Assembly: GCF_023015615.1 (NCBI RefSeq)
Contig: NZ_JALKAJ010000004.1
Coordinates: 1 to 64,000 of the forward strand
Origin: Qipengyuania sp. S6317L1
GTDB lineage: Bacteria; Pseudomonadota; Alphaproteobacteria; Sphingomonadales; Sphingomonadaceae
Length of the DNA: 64,000 nt
Direction of reading: 5' to 3'
The notes below the pieces were generated by a model that had not been told where the DNA came from, did not search any database, and was given only the letters and a program-made list of their open reading frames with translations. Below, in pieces: positions 17,608 to 26,738 of the stretch. A program made the position numbers and the translations under genes. Each line of letters begins with the position of its first letter. Positions within the stretch are counted from its first letter, which is position 1.

Positions 17608-18168
17608 TCAGAACTTCTCGAATTTTTCGCGCAGGCGCTGCCTTGCCCGGTAGACGCGGGTCTCGATCGCTTTCTCGCTCACGCCTAGCAGACTTGCCGC
17701 TTCTGCCTGGCTGCGCCCATCGATACTCACCAGCACAAGGGCTTCGCGCAGCCGGACCGGGAGCCGTTCGATTTCGGCTCTAAGCAAGCTCAGTTCCTGA
17801 CGGGCCGCCGCGCGGTTTTCCGGATCGGGACTTTCATCCGCGACGAGAGCTGCATCGTCTGCCGACACCAGTCCAAAGTAACGTTTCGCTTTTCTGGTTC
17901 TGAGCCGGTCGCGGCACTTATTGAGGACCACCGTAGTCAGATAGGGGCCGACTGGTCTTTCAGGGTCGAGGCGATGCCTCGCGACCCAAACCGATGCCAG
18001 GCCGTCCTGGACAGCGTCTTCGCCCTGTGGTTGGCTTCCAAGCATACGCGTCGCGAGGGTCAGCAGTCGGCCAATATGTGGCTCAACCAGCGCAGTGAAC
18101 GCGGCTCTGCTTCCCTCGACAGACTGCCGGACCAACTCCTGCTCGTGGTCGCTTCCGTGCGAAGACAC
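17608..18168 (-). CDS. ECF sigma factor, CnrH-like
   Basis: Extracytoplasmic-function sigma factor of 186 residues. Region 2 spans about residues 25-90 (ATRMLGSQPQGEDAVQDGLA). Region 4 holds a helix-turn-helix at about 135-180 (EAASLLGVSEKAIETRVYR). It is third in a group whose first two products look like CnrY (anti-sigma) and CnrX (metal sensor), the same order as cnrYXH of Cupriavidus. Release from the anti-sigma on metal sensing should switch on its target promoters, probably including its own operon and copAB. The orthology is inferred from gene order plus the CnrX ligand match. Confidence 0.88.
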   Translation of the reverse strand: MSSHGSDHEQELVRQSVEGSRAAFTALVEPHIGRLLTLATRMLGSQPQGEDAVQDGLASVWVARHRLDPERPVGPYLTTVVLNKCRDRLRTRKAKRYFGLVSADDAALVADESPDPENRAAARQELSLLRAEIERLPVRLREALVLVSIDGRSQAEAASLLGVSEKAIETRVYRARQRLREKFEKF

Positions 18169-18174
18169 GGTCGA

Positions 18175-18609
18175 TCAGTCGCGCGGAGCGTTGGTCAGAG
18201 CATCGGAGACCTGACGGTCGAACAAAAGCTTTTGGTCCGGGTCGAGCAGTTCGCGCATATCGAAGACATGGCGCACGGTCGCTTTCTGGAGTGCGCCCAT
18301 CTTCTCGTGGACGTCATCGATCGCGGCGCTCACTTCGGGGCCGTATTCGTGTTCGGCCTCCATTGCCCTTGCGAGCCGGGCATTGGCCGCGCGCAGCGAG
18401 GCTTCCAGTTCTGATTTTTCTACGGCATAGCGGCTTTCCAAGGCTTCAAGCCGTGAGTTTTGCTCGGGGCTAAGCTCTAGTTCATCATGAACGAACTGGT
18501 GCAATCCGCCGCTTGGTTCCCCGTCGCGCCAATAATCCGATGCAAAGGCACCGAGGCAACCAGCGAGCGCTGCAAGCAGGATGGCGAAGAGTATATGCTG
18601 CGTCTTCAA
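18175..18609 (-). CDS. periplasmic metal sensor, CnrX-like
   Basis: A 144-residue membrane-anchored, mostly helical sensor (N-terminal anchor ILFAILLAALAGCLGAFA). Five potential ligands match those described for CnrX of Cupriavidus with a constant offset of five residues: His37, His41, Glu58, His114 and Met118 here for His42, His46, Glu63, His119 and Met123. In CnrX these bind Ni or Co and trigger release of sigma CnrH. It lies between the CnrY-like and sigma genes, 2 and 6 bp from its neighbours. The family is the Spy/CnrX periplasmic sensor type. The Ni/Co-style ligand set next to copper genes is noteworthy. Confidence 0.82.
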   Translation of the reverse strand: MKTQHILFAILLAALAGCLGAFASDYWRDGEPSGGLHQFVHDELELSPEQNSRLEALESRYAVEKSELEASLRAANARLARAMEAEHEYGPEVSAAIDDVHEKMGALQKATVRHVFDMRELLDPDQKLLFDRQVSDALTNAPRD

Positions 18610-18611
18610 TT

Positions 18612-18908
18612 CTAGCGCCCGCCTTCCAGAAGGGCTGCCGGAGACAGCCTTTCGCCGGAATCAAAACTGGCGACAGCAAGCTTTGCCGAAGCATCGAGGT
18701 TGCGCGGGACCTCACTCGCTCCGAACCCTGCGCCCAGACCGACGACGAACAATCCGGAGAAAAGCGCTGCGCGCCGGCGCCTCTCAGCGATTACGCCCAA
18801 CTCTCCAGCCCGGTGCCACACCCCATCCATGAGCTGATGGGGGTCGCTCGAACCGGTTTGCTGAGCCAGCGATGCCAGCGCGGCATCGAAAGAAGGGTGC
18901 TTGGTCAT
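18612..18908 (-). CDS. small membrane anti-sigma factor, CnrY-like
   Basis: A 98-residue single-pass protein. A cytosolic N-terminal segment of about 50 residues (MTKHPSFDAALASLAQQTG...) would bind the sigma factor, then a membrane helix (AALFSGLFVVGLGAGFGA) and a periplasmic C-terminus. Size and layout match CnrY, the anti-sigma of CnrH. It is first in the group and adjoins the CnrX-like gene by 2 bp. ATG at 18908 is preferred; an upstream in-frame start at 18932 would add eight residues. Sequence similarity to CnrY is weak, so the call rests on topology and order. Confidence 0.65.
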   Translation of the reverse strand: MTKHPSFDAALASLAQQTGSSDPHQLMDGVWHRAGELGVIAERRRRAALFSGLFVVGLGAGFGASEVPRNLDASAKLAVASFDSGERLSPAALLEGGR

Positions 18909-19007
18909 GTTATACTCTTTGTAGCGATACACACAGCTATACGCTGAACTTCGCGCAAGCCCTTAAAGAAATTTGAGGGCTAGGCTCAGCGACTGCGTAT
19001 CAAGGTT

Positions 19008-19676
19008 ATGCAAACCCGGCGACATCTGACCTTCCTTGCTCTTCTGATCGCGACCTTTTTGGCAGCGCCTCTCGGCGCGCACGAAGGTCATAAATCAAAC
19101 ATGTCCGATGAAGAGATGGTGATGATGGAAGCCAGCTCCACTGATGCAAAAACCAATCACGGCACTGGTGGAGCAATTGCACACAGCCATAGTGCGAGCG
19201 CCGAACACAGCATGTCGGCCGACCAGATGATGCAACAAAAGATCGAGGAGAACCGCCTTACCTCGTTCAGTGATCTATTGGCCAGACTGCATCCGATTGC
19301 AGCCCATTTCCCGATCGCGCTCTTTCTGGTCGCTGCGCTCACGGAGTTCGGCCTGATCCTCAGGCCCAGCCTGGGCCTTCAAACCACGGTTCGTTTTCTG
19401 GTGGCCGCAGGTGCAATTGGCGGACTTGGCACCGCCGCTTTTGGCTGGTTCGCAGCGGGCTGGCGACTTTCTGACCGATCCGAGACGTTGGCCATCCATC
19501 GTTGGAATGGCACTGCGATTGCGGCCGCCGGTCTGTTAGCCTGGTGGCTGAGTTCACCGGGCAAAAACCGTTGGTGGCTCAGACTGGTGCTGGCCATCAT
19601 CGCCGGGGCGCTCATCGTCCAAGGCTATTACGGCGGCGAAATGGTTCATGGCCCCAACCATATGGGGGTCATGTGA
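19008..19676 (+). CDS. DUF2231 membrane protein with His/Met-rich exported N-terminus
   Basis: A 222-residue protein with a signal peptide (cleavage near GAHEGHK), a His/Met-rich linker (about residues 25-75) and a four-helix DUF2231 membrane domain (starting DLLARLHPIAAHFPIALFLVAAL). DUF2231 proteins are predicted heme- or redox-linked membrane proteins; the conserved His residues in LHPIAAHFP support that. Its stop overlaps the methyltransferase start by one base. It is the first gene of a three-gene plus-strand set in the copper region. Confidence 0.8.
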   Translation: MQTRRHLTFLALLIATFLAAPLGAHEGHKSNMSDEEMVMMEASSTDAKTNHGTGGAIAHSHSASAEHSMSADQMMQQKIEENRLTSFSDLLARLHPIAAHFPIALFLVAALTEFGLILRPSLGLQTTVRFLVAAGAIGGLGTAAFGWFAAGWRLSDRSETLAIHRWNGTAIAAAGLLAWWLSSPGKNRWWLRLVLAIIAGALIVQGYYGGEMVHGPNHMGVM

Positions 19677-20365
19677 TGCGTGATACGAGCCTGCCAAGGG
19701 GAGATCGCAGTTTCACTCCGGCCCTGGGCAAGGTTTGGCTCACGCCGGTATACGATGCAGCGATCGCGCTGTTGACCCGCGAGCATGTCTGGCGCGACGC
19801 CGCGGTCCGCGCCGCCGACCTCAAGCCCTTCGACAAGGTGATCGATGTCGGCAGCGGAACCGGCACCCTTCTGCGTCAGATGATGTCGAGCTGCCCGCCT
19901 GCTGAATACCTCGGTGTCGAACCAGACCCTGACGTCTTAGCAATCGCCGAGCGCAAATGCGGCAGCGTCTCTCACATGATCCAGTGGCACAATGGCTTTC
20001 TTGACACCCTCGACCTCGGTCGGGGTTGGCAACCGAACAAGATCATAAGCAGCCTCGTTCTTCACCAAGTCTCCCCTGAGCAGAAGCGCGCAATCCTCGA
20101 ACAAATCTCGGCGTTGCTAACGCCTGGCGGCATGGTGTTGATCGCCGACTATATGCGTCAGGAACCGCCGCTGATGCGTCGGCTTTTCAGAATGACCGTC
20201 CAACAGCTCGACGGGATCGAGGATACCCAGCCCAATGCGGACGGGCTCATCGAAGAACATCTGCAAGAAATCTTCGAGGACGCTGAACGCCTGCGAGTTT
20301 TTCCCACCGCAACCGGGGCGATTTCGCTTTGGCGCGGATACACCAAGAAGGTCCCCGACTCATGA
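19676..20365 (+). CDS. class I SAM-dependent methyltransferase
   Basis: A 229-residue Rossmann-fold methyltransferase. Motif I VIDVGSGTG (about 57-65) binds S-adenosylmethionine. GVEPDPDVLAIAERK gives the acidic strand-2 motif, and the post-motif region LTPGGMVLIADY is present. The substrate is unknown; enzymes of this kind beside metal genes may modify a metalloid, quinone or small molecule. ATG at 19676 overlaps the DUF2231 stop, and the stop overlaps the DUF411 start (ATGA), so all three are translated together. Confidence 0.82.
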   Translation: MRDTSLPRGDRSFTPALGKVWLTPVYDAAIALLTREHVWRDAAVRAADLKPFDKVIDVGSGTGTLLRQMMSSCPPAEYLGVEPDPDVLAIAERKCGSVSHMIQWHNGFLDTLDLGRGWQPNKIISSLVLHQVSPEQKRAILEQISALLTPGGMVLIADYMRQEPPLMRRLFRMTVQQLDGIEDTQPNADGLIEEHLQEIFEDAERLRVFPTATGAISLWRGYTKKVPDS

Positions 20366-20826
20366 AAATCCGGTTTTTGGTCCTACCTAAAAGGTCGCTT
20401 GTGGCATCCGCATTGTTGTTGCTGGCAGCCTGCTCAAACGCTGCCCAGGCTGCGACCTACACGATGTTCCGCGATCCCAATTGCGGTTGTTGCCTGAAAT
20501 GGGCTGATCACGTCGAGCACAAAACGGATGCCGAGGTGACCTCGGTCGATACGACCGAAATGGCACGGATCAAAACCGAGCGCGGCGTGCCGCAAGAGCT
20601 CTGGTCGTGCCACACGATGGAAATCGAGGGCTACATGATCGAGGGCCATGTACCGGCAGATGCGATCGAACGATTGCTGCGCGAACGGCCGGAGGGCGTC
20701 ACCGGGCTGGCCGTTCCCGGCATGCCCGTCGGCTCGCCCGGCATGGAATTCGAAAACCGGATTCAGCCATTCGATGTGATCGCCTTTGGACCTAGCGGCC
20801 AAAGCGTGTTCGCATCCTACCCCTGA
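20362..20826 (+). CDS. DUF411 family periplasmic metal-binding protein
   Basis: A 154-residue lipoprotein-like protein: a hydrophobic leader with lipobox LAAC (Cys24), then the DUF411 core. The core begins with DPNCGCCLKW (Cys41, Cys43, Cys44) and includes WSCHTMEIEGYMIEGHVP, both probable copper-binding motifs. DUF411 proteins are associated with copper and silver resistance. It is the last gene of the DUF2231-methyltransferase-DUF411 group. Assignment is strong; the molecular role (chaperone or sequestration) is inferred. Confidence 0.88.
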   Translation: MKIRFLVLPKRSLVASALLLLAACSNAAQAATYTMFRDPNCGCCLKWADHVEHKTDAEVTSVDTTEMARIKTERGVPQELWSCHTMEIEGYMIEGHVPADAIERLLRERPEGVTGLAVPGMPVGSPGMEFENRIQPFDVIAFGPSGQSVFASYP

Positions 20827-20999
20827 AACTCAAACCCTATCGGAGAAACACGACGAGATATCTTACGGCGATAAAAATGACGAGCACGAGAGACGGCGGA
20901 GGAGGACAAGCCGCGAGCGGGTCACGATCATCACTGATGCGAAACGCCGCCAGGGTCCTTCCCCTCCAAATCCCCATGCCTTGGCGGCGTAACCGATAT

Positions 21000-21284
21000 C
21001 TATTTGGCCATCTTTTCGACCAATGCGACAAGTTCGGCGACTTTCTCCGACTGATCGGCCTTATCGTCCGAAGCGATCGCTTCTTCGATGCAATGTCGGG
21101 CGTGAATGTCGAGGACCTTGATACGCGCTTGCCGCGCCGCCGCTTCGAGCGCGATGATCTGCTGGAGAATATCCACACAATAGCGGTCTTCCTCCATCAT
21201 TTTGACAATACCGCGAGCCTGCCCTTCGACACGTCGCATGCGGGTTATGGTGTTCGCAAATTTGCTGCTTTTTTTGTCGCTCAT
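21000..21284 (-). CDS. csoR: CsoR/RcnR family metal-sensing repressor
   Basis: A 94-residue, all-helical DUF156 repressor. Cys36, His61 and Cys65 form the C-H-C Cu(I) ligand set, in the same numbering as in Mycobacterium tuberculosis CsoR. This points to Cu(I) rather than Ni/Co sensing. It is divergent from the DUF5676/P-type ATPase genes, with a TACT-C6-AGTA operator in between (21350-21371). When copper binds, the protein should leave this site. The start at 21284 is chosen over the in-frame start at 21344, which would lie upstream of the conserved core and in the operator region. Confidence 0.9.
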   Translation of the reverse strand: MSDKKSSKFANTITRMRRVEGQARGIVKMMEEDRYCVDILQQIIALEAAARQARIKVLDIHARHCIEEAIASDDKADQSEKVAELVALVEKMAK

Positions 21285-21349
21285 GGTCGTTTCTCCGTTG
21301 GCCGAGACCAATCCCCCAAATCCTAGACGCTTGCAATCCTGCATCGCAA

Positions 21350-21371
21350 ATACTATACCCCCCTATAGTAT
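21350..21371. promoter_or_regulatory. CsoR/RcnR-type operator between csoR and copper ATPase genes
   Basis: ATACTATA-CCCCCC-TATAGTAT is a perfect 8-bp inverted repeat around a six-cytosine tract. It contains the TACT...G/C tract...AGTA layout known for RcnR/CsoR sites. It lies between the divergent csoR gene and the DUF5676 gene, 19 bp before the latter's ATG, which is ideal for repression of the copper genes and autoregulation. Confidence 0.8.
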
Positions 21372-21390
21372 ATTTCAATTGGAGCTTATA

Positions 21391-21663
21391 ATGTCTGATA
21401 CGCCTTTGAGAGCCTCGATCATGACTTGGGGATGGACGCTGAGCGTCTTCCTTCTCGCCAGCTACCTCATCTGCATTGGTTTTGGGTTGCTCGCCCCTGC
21501 GCAATTCCGCATGCACGAGGCCTGGGCGCCGTGGCTCCCTGGGTTTGAATGGCTCACGCTGACCGGTTTCATCGCCGGGGCGATCGGCAGCTTTCTTTAC
21601 GGTTGGTACATCGCGGGGCTGGCCGTGCCGCTCTACCGCTTCTTCCGAGCTCGCAACCGATAG
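21391..21663 (+). CDS. DUF5676 family small membrane protein
   Basis: A 90-residue two-helix membrane protein ([18 protein letters not shown] and [20 protein letters not shown]). DUF5676 members are commonly encoded beside copper P-type ATPases and Cu resistance genes; their function is unknown. ATG at 21391 follows a GGAG ribosome site at 8 bp. It lies immediately downstream of the CsoR operator and 61 bp before the ATPase, so it is almost certainly the first gene of the CsoR regulon here. Confidence 0.75.
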   Translation: MSDTPLRASIMTWGWTLSVFLLASYLICIGFGLLAPAQFRMHEAWAPWLPGFEWLTLTGFIAGAIGSFLYGWYIAGLAVPLYRFFRARNR

Positions 21664-21724
21664 CACTGATTGCATCTCGCTATCCGCAAGCTCGGTAGCA
21701 TCATATGAACGAACGGAGCCGATA

Positions 21725-23932
21725 ATGGACCACGCTCATTGCGCGCATCAACATGGTGACACCGCGGCAGCTGACGACGGACGATACGACGCCGTTCCAG
21801 CGGACTATGAAGGCCCGGTTTACACCTGCCCGATGCACCCCCAGGTTCGCCAACCCAAAATGGGTTCGTGTCCGCTTTGCGGCATGGGGCTCGAACTTGA
21901 ATCGGCCGCTATGGTCGAAGAGGGCCCCAACCCCGAACTCGTCGACTTTACCAGAAGGTTCTGGATCGGCGCGGTGCTCACACTCCCACTGCTGGTGCTC
22001 ACAATGGGGCCATTTCTGGGCTGGCCAGGAGTGCGCGACATTCTGGGCGAGCGCGCCACCTTGTGGACCGAATTCGTCTTGGGAACCCCTGTTGTTCTGT
22101 GGTGCGGATGGCCGTTTCTTGAACGGGGTTGGAACTCGTTCAGGACTTGGAACCTCAACATGTTCTCGCTCATCGCGATGGGCGTCAGCGCGGCTTGGAT
22201 ATTCAGTGTTGCAGCGATTGTTGCCCCCGATATTTTTCCCGACGGCTTTCGCGATGCCGAAGGCCACGTGGGTGTCTATTTCGAAGCGGCAGCGGTCATC
22301 GTAACTCTGGTCCTGCTAGGCCAGGTGATGGAGCTGCGTGCCCGTGAAGGCACCGGCAAAGCCATTCGTGCGCTGCTCGATCTCGCTGCTAAGACAGCCC
22401 GTGTGATCAGGGACAATGGCACCGAGGATGAAATCCCGCTCGAAGAGGTCGTTGTCGGCGACAGGATCAGAGTGAGACCGGGCGACAAAGTCCCGGTCGA
22501 TGGCGTGGTTCTCAAGGGGCGCTCATCAATCGATGAAAGCATGATTACCGGCGAGCCCGTTCCGGTGGAGAAAGTCGAAGGGGACGGCGTCACAGGTGCA
22601 ACAATCAATGGTACGGGCAGTCTCGTGATCGAGGCTAAGCGCGTCGGCTCCGATACGATGCTTGCACAGATCGTCGATATGGTCGCCGCCGCTCAGCGCT
22701 CGCGCGCACCAATTCAGAAATACGCCGATAAGGTCGCTGAACTGTTCGTTCCGGCAGTCATTGCGATTGCCATCCTCGCTTTCATCGCTTGGGCTGTCTG
22801 GGGACCGCAGCCTGCCTTGGCCTACGCGCTGGTAGCAGCTGTTGCCGTTCTGATCATTGCCTGCCCGTGCGCTCTTGGTCTTGCAACACCGATGTCGATC
22901 ATGACTGCAACCGGCCGAGGCGCTCAGGTCGGAGTGCTCATCAAGAACGCCGAAGCGCTCGAGCGCTTCGAAACCATCGACACGCTGATTGTCGACAAGA
23001 CCGGTACGCTCACCGAAGGAAAGCCCAGACTGGTTGCTGTCACCGCCGAGCCAGGGTTTGAACAAACGGAGCTGTTGCGCTTGGCGGCCTCGCTCGAACG
23101 CGGGTCCGAGCATCCGCTTGCAGAAGCGATCGTCCGCGGAGCCGAAGAGCGCGGTCTCGAGCTTGCAAGCGCGGAGGATTTCGAAGCGATTACCGGCAAG
23201 GGCGTGATTGGCCGCGTGGCCGACAAATCGGTTGCGCTCGGCAACCTCGCACTCATCACCGATATGGGCCTTGATGGCAGATCGCTGAGCGAACAAGCCA
23301 ATGTCCGGCGCGATGACGGTGAAACCGTGATGTTCGTGGTCGTTGGCGGCCAGATCGCAGGGCTCGTTGCCGTTGCCGATCCGATCAAGGAATCAACCCC
23401 GGATGCGATCCGTTCGCTTCATGAACTCGGTCTCACGATCATCATGGCTACAGGCGACAATGAACGCACCGCACAAGCGGTCGCGGCCCGTCTCGGTATC
23501 GATGAGGTAAGAGCAGGCGTATTGCCCGAGGATAAGGCCAAGCTCATCCGCGATTTGCAAATGAAAGGCACCAAGGTTGCGATGGCAGGAGACGGGGTCA
23601 ACGACGCGCCGGCGCTTGCGCAAGCCGATGTCGGCATCGCGATGGGCACCGGAGCCGATGTTGCGATCGAGAGTGCGGGTATTACCCTGGTGAGGGGCAA
23701 TCTCGACGGCATTGTGCGCGCGCGCAGGCTCGCGCAGGTTACGATGCGGAACATTCGCCAAAACCTGTTCTTTGCATTGATTTATAATGCTTTAGGCGTG
23801 CCGATCGCCGCAGGTTTGCTCTATCCTTTCTTTGGCATCCTGATCAGCCCGATGTTCGCGGCCTTTGCGATGAGCGCATCCTCGATCTCAGTGGTGGTCA
23901 ATTCGCTTCGCCTGCGCGGCGCAAAGCTCTGA
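21725..23932 (+). CDS. copper-translocating P1B-type ATPase
   Basis: Exports Cu(I)/Ag(I) from the cytoplasm using ATP. It has 735 residues. The N-terminus has a His-rich stretch and a heavy-metal-binding domain with CPMHPQ (35-40) and CPLCGMGLE (49-57) instead of a classic CxxC ferredoxin-like domain. Further motifs: TGEP actuator, [10 protein letters not shown] membrane metal site (about 379), DKTGTLT phosphorylation site (about 425), HPLAEA and [16 protein letters not shown]. The protein is complete and of normal length. CopA/ActP family of ATPases; not to be confused with the multicopper oxidase named copA at 15744. Confidence 0.95.
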   Translation: MDHAHCAHQHGDTAAADDGRYDAVPADYEGPVYTCPMHPQVRQPKMGSCPLCGMGLELESAAMVEEGPNPELVDFTRRFWIGAVLTLPLLVLTMGPFLGWPGVRDILGERATLWTEFVLGTPVVLWCGWPFLERGWNSFRTWNLNMFSLIAMGVSAAWIFSVAAIVAPDIFPDGFRDAEGHVGVYFEAAAVIVTLVLLGQVMELRAREGTGKAIRALLDLAAKTARVIRDNGTEDEIPLEEVVVGDRIRVRPGDKVPVDGVVLKGRSSIDESMITGEPVPVEKVEGDGVTGATINGTGSLVIEAKRVGSDTMLAQIVDMVAAAQRSRAPIQKYADKVAELFVPAVIAIAILAFIAWAVWGPQPALAYALVAAVAVLIIACPCALGLATPMSIMTATGRGAQVGVLIKNAEALERFETIDTLIVDKTGTLTEGKPRLVAVTAEPGFEQTELLRLAASLERGSEHPLAEAIVRGAEERGLELASAEDFEAITGKGVIGRVADKSVALGNLALITDMGLDGRSLSEQANVRRDDGETVMFVVVGGQIAGLVAVADPIKESTPDAIRSLHELGLTIIMATGDNERTAQAVAARLGIDEVRAGVLPEDKAKLIRDLQMKGTKVAMAGDGVNDAPALAQADVGIAMGTGADVAIESAGITLVRGNLDGIVRARRLAQVTMRNIRQNLFFALIYNALGVPIAAGLLYPFFGILISPMFAAFAMSASSISVVVNSLRLRGAKL

Positions 23933-24114
23933 CCAGCATGGGGCAGCATTGCGCAGTCACACCTGTGGCCAATGTGGTGAATATCCAGCCCTGATAAGCG
24001 AGTCTTTATCCAGAAGATATTGATTGCTCGAAAATTTCTTGAGGGATGCGATCGAAATATTCGTACCGGGTCTTGAAACCTTCGCCCGCCTTGAGGCGAA
24101 TCACGGGGACTGTT

Positions 24115-25440
24115 TTGCAAACGCACGAGCACGACGACCAGACGAGCGGCACTGGCTCAATAAGCCTTCTTGGCGGTGTCGCGATGGGCACGGGCGTGAT
24201 GATTGGCGCCGGTATCTTTGCCCTGACGGGCCAGATCGCGGAACTGGCCGGGCCGCTCTTCCCTCTATCATTCATCGCCGGCGCGCTTGTCACGTCGCTT
24301 GCCGCATACAGCTACATCAAGATGTCGAACCGCTGGCCTTCATCCGGCGGCATCGCGATGATCCTCCAAAAGGCGTACGGCCCCGGCGTTGTTGCCGCAT
24401 CGGCCTCGCTCCTGATGGCGCTGTCGATGGTTATCAACGAAAGCCTCGTCGCTCGCACTTTCGCCACTTATGCTCTGCGGCCGTTCGAGTTGGAACAAAA
24501 CGGTTTGCTGGTTTCAGTCCTGGCGCTGGGGCTGATCGTCTTCGCCTACCTTGTGAACGCCGCTGGAAATCGATCCGTCAGCGGGTTCTCCTTGGTCATG
24601 TCAGCTATCAAGATCGGCGGGATCGCCGTGTTTGCTATAGCTGCAATCTGGGTCAGCGGCTTTGCCTCGGGCGCGTTCAGCGAACCTGCCACGACGTCTA
24701 GCGGCGAGGCTCTGTTAGCTTCGGTAGCGTTCTCGATCCTGGCGTTTAAGGGGTTCACCACGATAACCAATAGCGGGGGCGAGATTGTCGATCCCCACCG
24801 CAATGTCGGCCGCACGATAATGATTTCGATCGCGGTTTGCGTCGTTGTCTATTTGCTGGTCGCGGTTGCTGTAGGCTCAAGTCTCTCGATCGCCCAGATC
24901 GTGGAGGCGCGTGACTATTCGCTCGCTGCTGCTGCAGAACCCGCGTTGGGAGACCTCGGCTTTTACTTCACCGTCGCAATCGCGATCACCGCTACGGCTT
25001 CTGGTGTCATCGCCAGCGTTTTCGCCGTGTCACGAATGCTGACCATGTTGACCGAGATGGAGATGATCCCGCATAGCCATTTCGGAATGAGTGGCGGCAT
25101 ACGCAGCCATATGCTTGTCTATACGGTGGTCGTTGCAGGCGCTCTTGCGGTGCTCTTCGACCTCTCTCGCATCGCCGCCTTGGGCGCCTTCTTCTACCTT
25201 GTAATGGACATGCTCGTGCACTGGGGGGTGTTTCGAAACCTGCGTGAGGAAATCGGCGCGCGCGCATCCATTCTGTTGGCCGCGCTCGCAGCAGACGCGG
25301 TGGTTTTAAGCGCATTCACATGGGTCAAACTGAAAAGCGATCCGGCGATCGTCCTCTATGCCGTTCTTGGAATTGGCGCTGTGTTCATCGCCGAGTGGTT
25401 CTACCTCGCGCGTAGATCGTCGCAGGCGCAAGATTCCTAA
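24115..25440 (+). CDS. APC superfamily amino acid permease
   Basis: Inner-membrane transporter with about 12 helices; the opening GVAMGTGVMIGAGIFALTGQ is the helix-1 signature that binds substrate amino groups in APC proteins. A TTG start at 24115 with a GGGG ribosome site six bases upstream fits the family N-terminus; the ATG at 24046 gives 23 more residues but has no proper spacing from its GAGGG. The product is 441 residues. It sits between the copper ATPase and the glutaredoxin-MauE gene, so it may supply amino acids or thiol precursors, but this is speculative. Its substrate is unknown. Confidence 0.85.
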   Translation: MQTHEHDDQTSGTGSISLLGGVAMGTGVMIGAGIFALTGQIAELAGPLFPLSFIAGALVTSLAAYSYIKMSNRWPSSGGIAMILQKAYGPGVVAASASLLMALSMVINESLVARTFATYALRPFELEQNGLLVSVLALGLIVFAYLVNAAGNRSVSGFSLVMSAIKIGGIAVFAIAAIWVSGFASGAFSEPATTSSGEALLASVAFSILAFKGFTTITNSGGEIVDPHRNVGRTIMISIAVCVVVYLLVAVAVGSSLSIAQIVEARDYSLAAAAEPALGDLGFYFTVAIAITATASGVIASVFAVSRMLTMLTEMEMIPHSHFGMSGGIRSHMLVYTVVVAGALAVLFDLSRIAALGAFFYLVMDMLVHWGVFRNLREEIGARASILLAALAADAVVLSAFTWVKLKSDPAIVLYAVLGIGAVFIAEWFYLARRSSQAQDS

Positions 25441-25578
25441 CCCAAGATCTCTGTTGAGGAAAGGTGGCGGCCACTCAACCGCGGCCGAGACCATGAGGAA
25501 AGTTTCATCAATTTTGAAACTTCTTCGGACGGTTTGGGTAAGAATCCACAACGTCGGAATGAATGAAACGAGGCCTAA

Positions 25579-26328
25579 ATGACCACGAAAACTGCAAAAG
25601 TTTACCGGATGGTGATGGACGATCACACCTGTCCCTATGGAATCAAGACGGTCGATCTTCTCAAGCGCCAGGGCTTCGAAGTCGAAGACCATCACTTGAC
25701 GAGCAGGGACGAGACCGATGCTTTCAAGGAAAAGCATCAGGTCGAAACCACACCGCAAACCTTCATCAACGGAGATCGGATCGGCGGCTATGACGACGTG
25801 CGCGAACACTTCGGGAAAAGCCGCTCGCAGCCCGAAGAAGGCGAGACAAGTTATCAGCCTGTAGTGGCGATTTTTGCGGTCGCACTGCTGCTGGGGCTTG
25901 GCCTAAGCTGGTCGTTCTTCGAAACGCCTTTCACTGTCCGTGCAGCCGAGTGGTTCGTCAGCCTTTCTATGACGCTGCTCGCGCTTCAAAAGCTGCAGGA
26001 TGTTCGCAGCTTCTCCACGATGTTCCTGAACTACGACCTGCTCGCCCAAAGGTGGGTGCCCTATTCCTTTATCTATCCCTTCGGCGAGGCAGCCGCCGGA
26101 ATTTTGATGACTGCGGGCGCCTTGACGTGGCTTTCGGCACCGCTCGCGCTCTTCATCGGGACGGTCGGCGCAGTGAGTGTCTTCAAGGCTGTCTATATCG
26201 ATAAACGTGAATTGAAATGTGCCTGTGTTGGTGGCGGGAGCAACGTGCCGCTCGGTTTCGTCTCGCTGACCGAGAACCTGTTCATGATTGGTATGGGCCT
26301 TTGGATGGGCTTCAAGGCCTTTGCATGA
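25579..26328 (+). CDS. glutaredoxin fused to MauE-like membrane domain
   Basis: A 249-residue fusion. Residues about 1-85 form a monothiol glutaredoxin-like domain with CPYG (Cys18) and TTPQTFINGDRIGGYDD (cis-Pro and glutathione-binding motifs). Residues about 95-245 form a four-helix MauE/DoxX-type membrane domain (AVALLLGLGLSWSFF, TMLFL...), ending with a CACVGG motif that resembles the MauE/VKOR Cys region. It probably moves reducing equivalents across the membrane for thiol redox control under metal stress. Its stop overlaps the next gene by four bases. Confidence 0.85.
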   Translation: MTTKTAKVYRMVMDDHTCPYGIKTVDLLKRQGFEVEDHHLTSRDETDAFKEKHQVETTPQTFINGDRIGGYDDVREHFGKSRSQPEEGETSYQPVVAIFAVALLLGLGLSWSFFETPFTVRAAEWFVSLSMTLLALQKLQDVRSFSTMFLNYDLLAQRWVPYSFIYPFGEAAAGILMTAGALTWLSAPLALFIGTVGAVSVFKAVYIDKRELKCACVGGGSNVPLGFVSLTENLFMIGMGLWMGFKAFA

Positions 26329-26738
26329 TTGGCGCCCTGCTTCTCTCGGTTGCCCTCTTCTTGTTGGCGATTGCCTCACACTTAACGACGCTTGGTGCCG
26401 CGCACAGACTTGTCGATAGGCGAACCGATCTCTCTGCGAAGATGGCGGTTTCGCTCATGGTGCTGTTCTCGCACCTCCTGGTTGCGGCCTTGTTCGGTTT
26501 TGGGTTCTGGTTCGGCACCGCGTGGGGGCTGGGTAGCTTCGACACACCGGACGCCATGACCTGGATGGACTACTTCTATTTCTCCCTCATCAACGTGACC
26601 ACGCTCGGATTGGGAGACATTTATCCCACCGATCACCTGAGGGTGATCGCTGGAATCGAGGCCCTGACAGGCTTCGCCTTGATTAGCTGCTCGGCCCAAT
26701 TGTTCTGGAAGATGATGACACAAGGAGAAACACAATGA
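26325..26738 (+). CDS. two-helix ion channel (K+ channel filter)
   Basis: A 137-residue membrane protein with three hydrophobic segments, the last two framing the pore motif TLGLGD (residues 93-98), a variant of the TVGYGD potassium filter. It belongs to the Ion_trans_2 type with a short C-terminus. ATG at 26325 overlaps the upstream stop, and the gene overlaps DUF305 by four bases, so it is part of a tightly coupled set. Ion selectivity and role in metal resistance are unknown. Confidence 0.8.
   Translation: MIGALLLSVALFLLAIASHLTTLGAAHRLVDRRTDLSAKMAVSLMVLFSHLLVAALFGFGFWFGTAWGLGSFDTPDAMTWMDYFYFSLINVTTLGLGDIYPTDHLRVIAGIEALTGFALISCSAQLFWKMMTQGETQ

Noticed and set aside
24046-24114. ATG at 24046 as start of the APC permease
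   Set aside because: GAGGG abuts the ATG with no spacing, and the added 23 residues are not part of the family; TTG at 24115 has a properly spaced ribosome site. The matter is not decisive.
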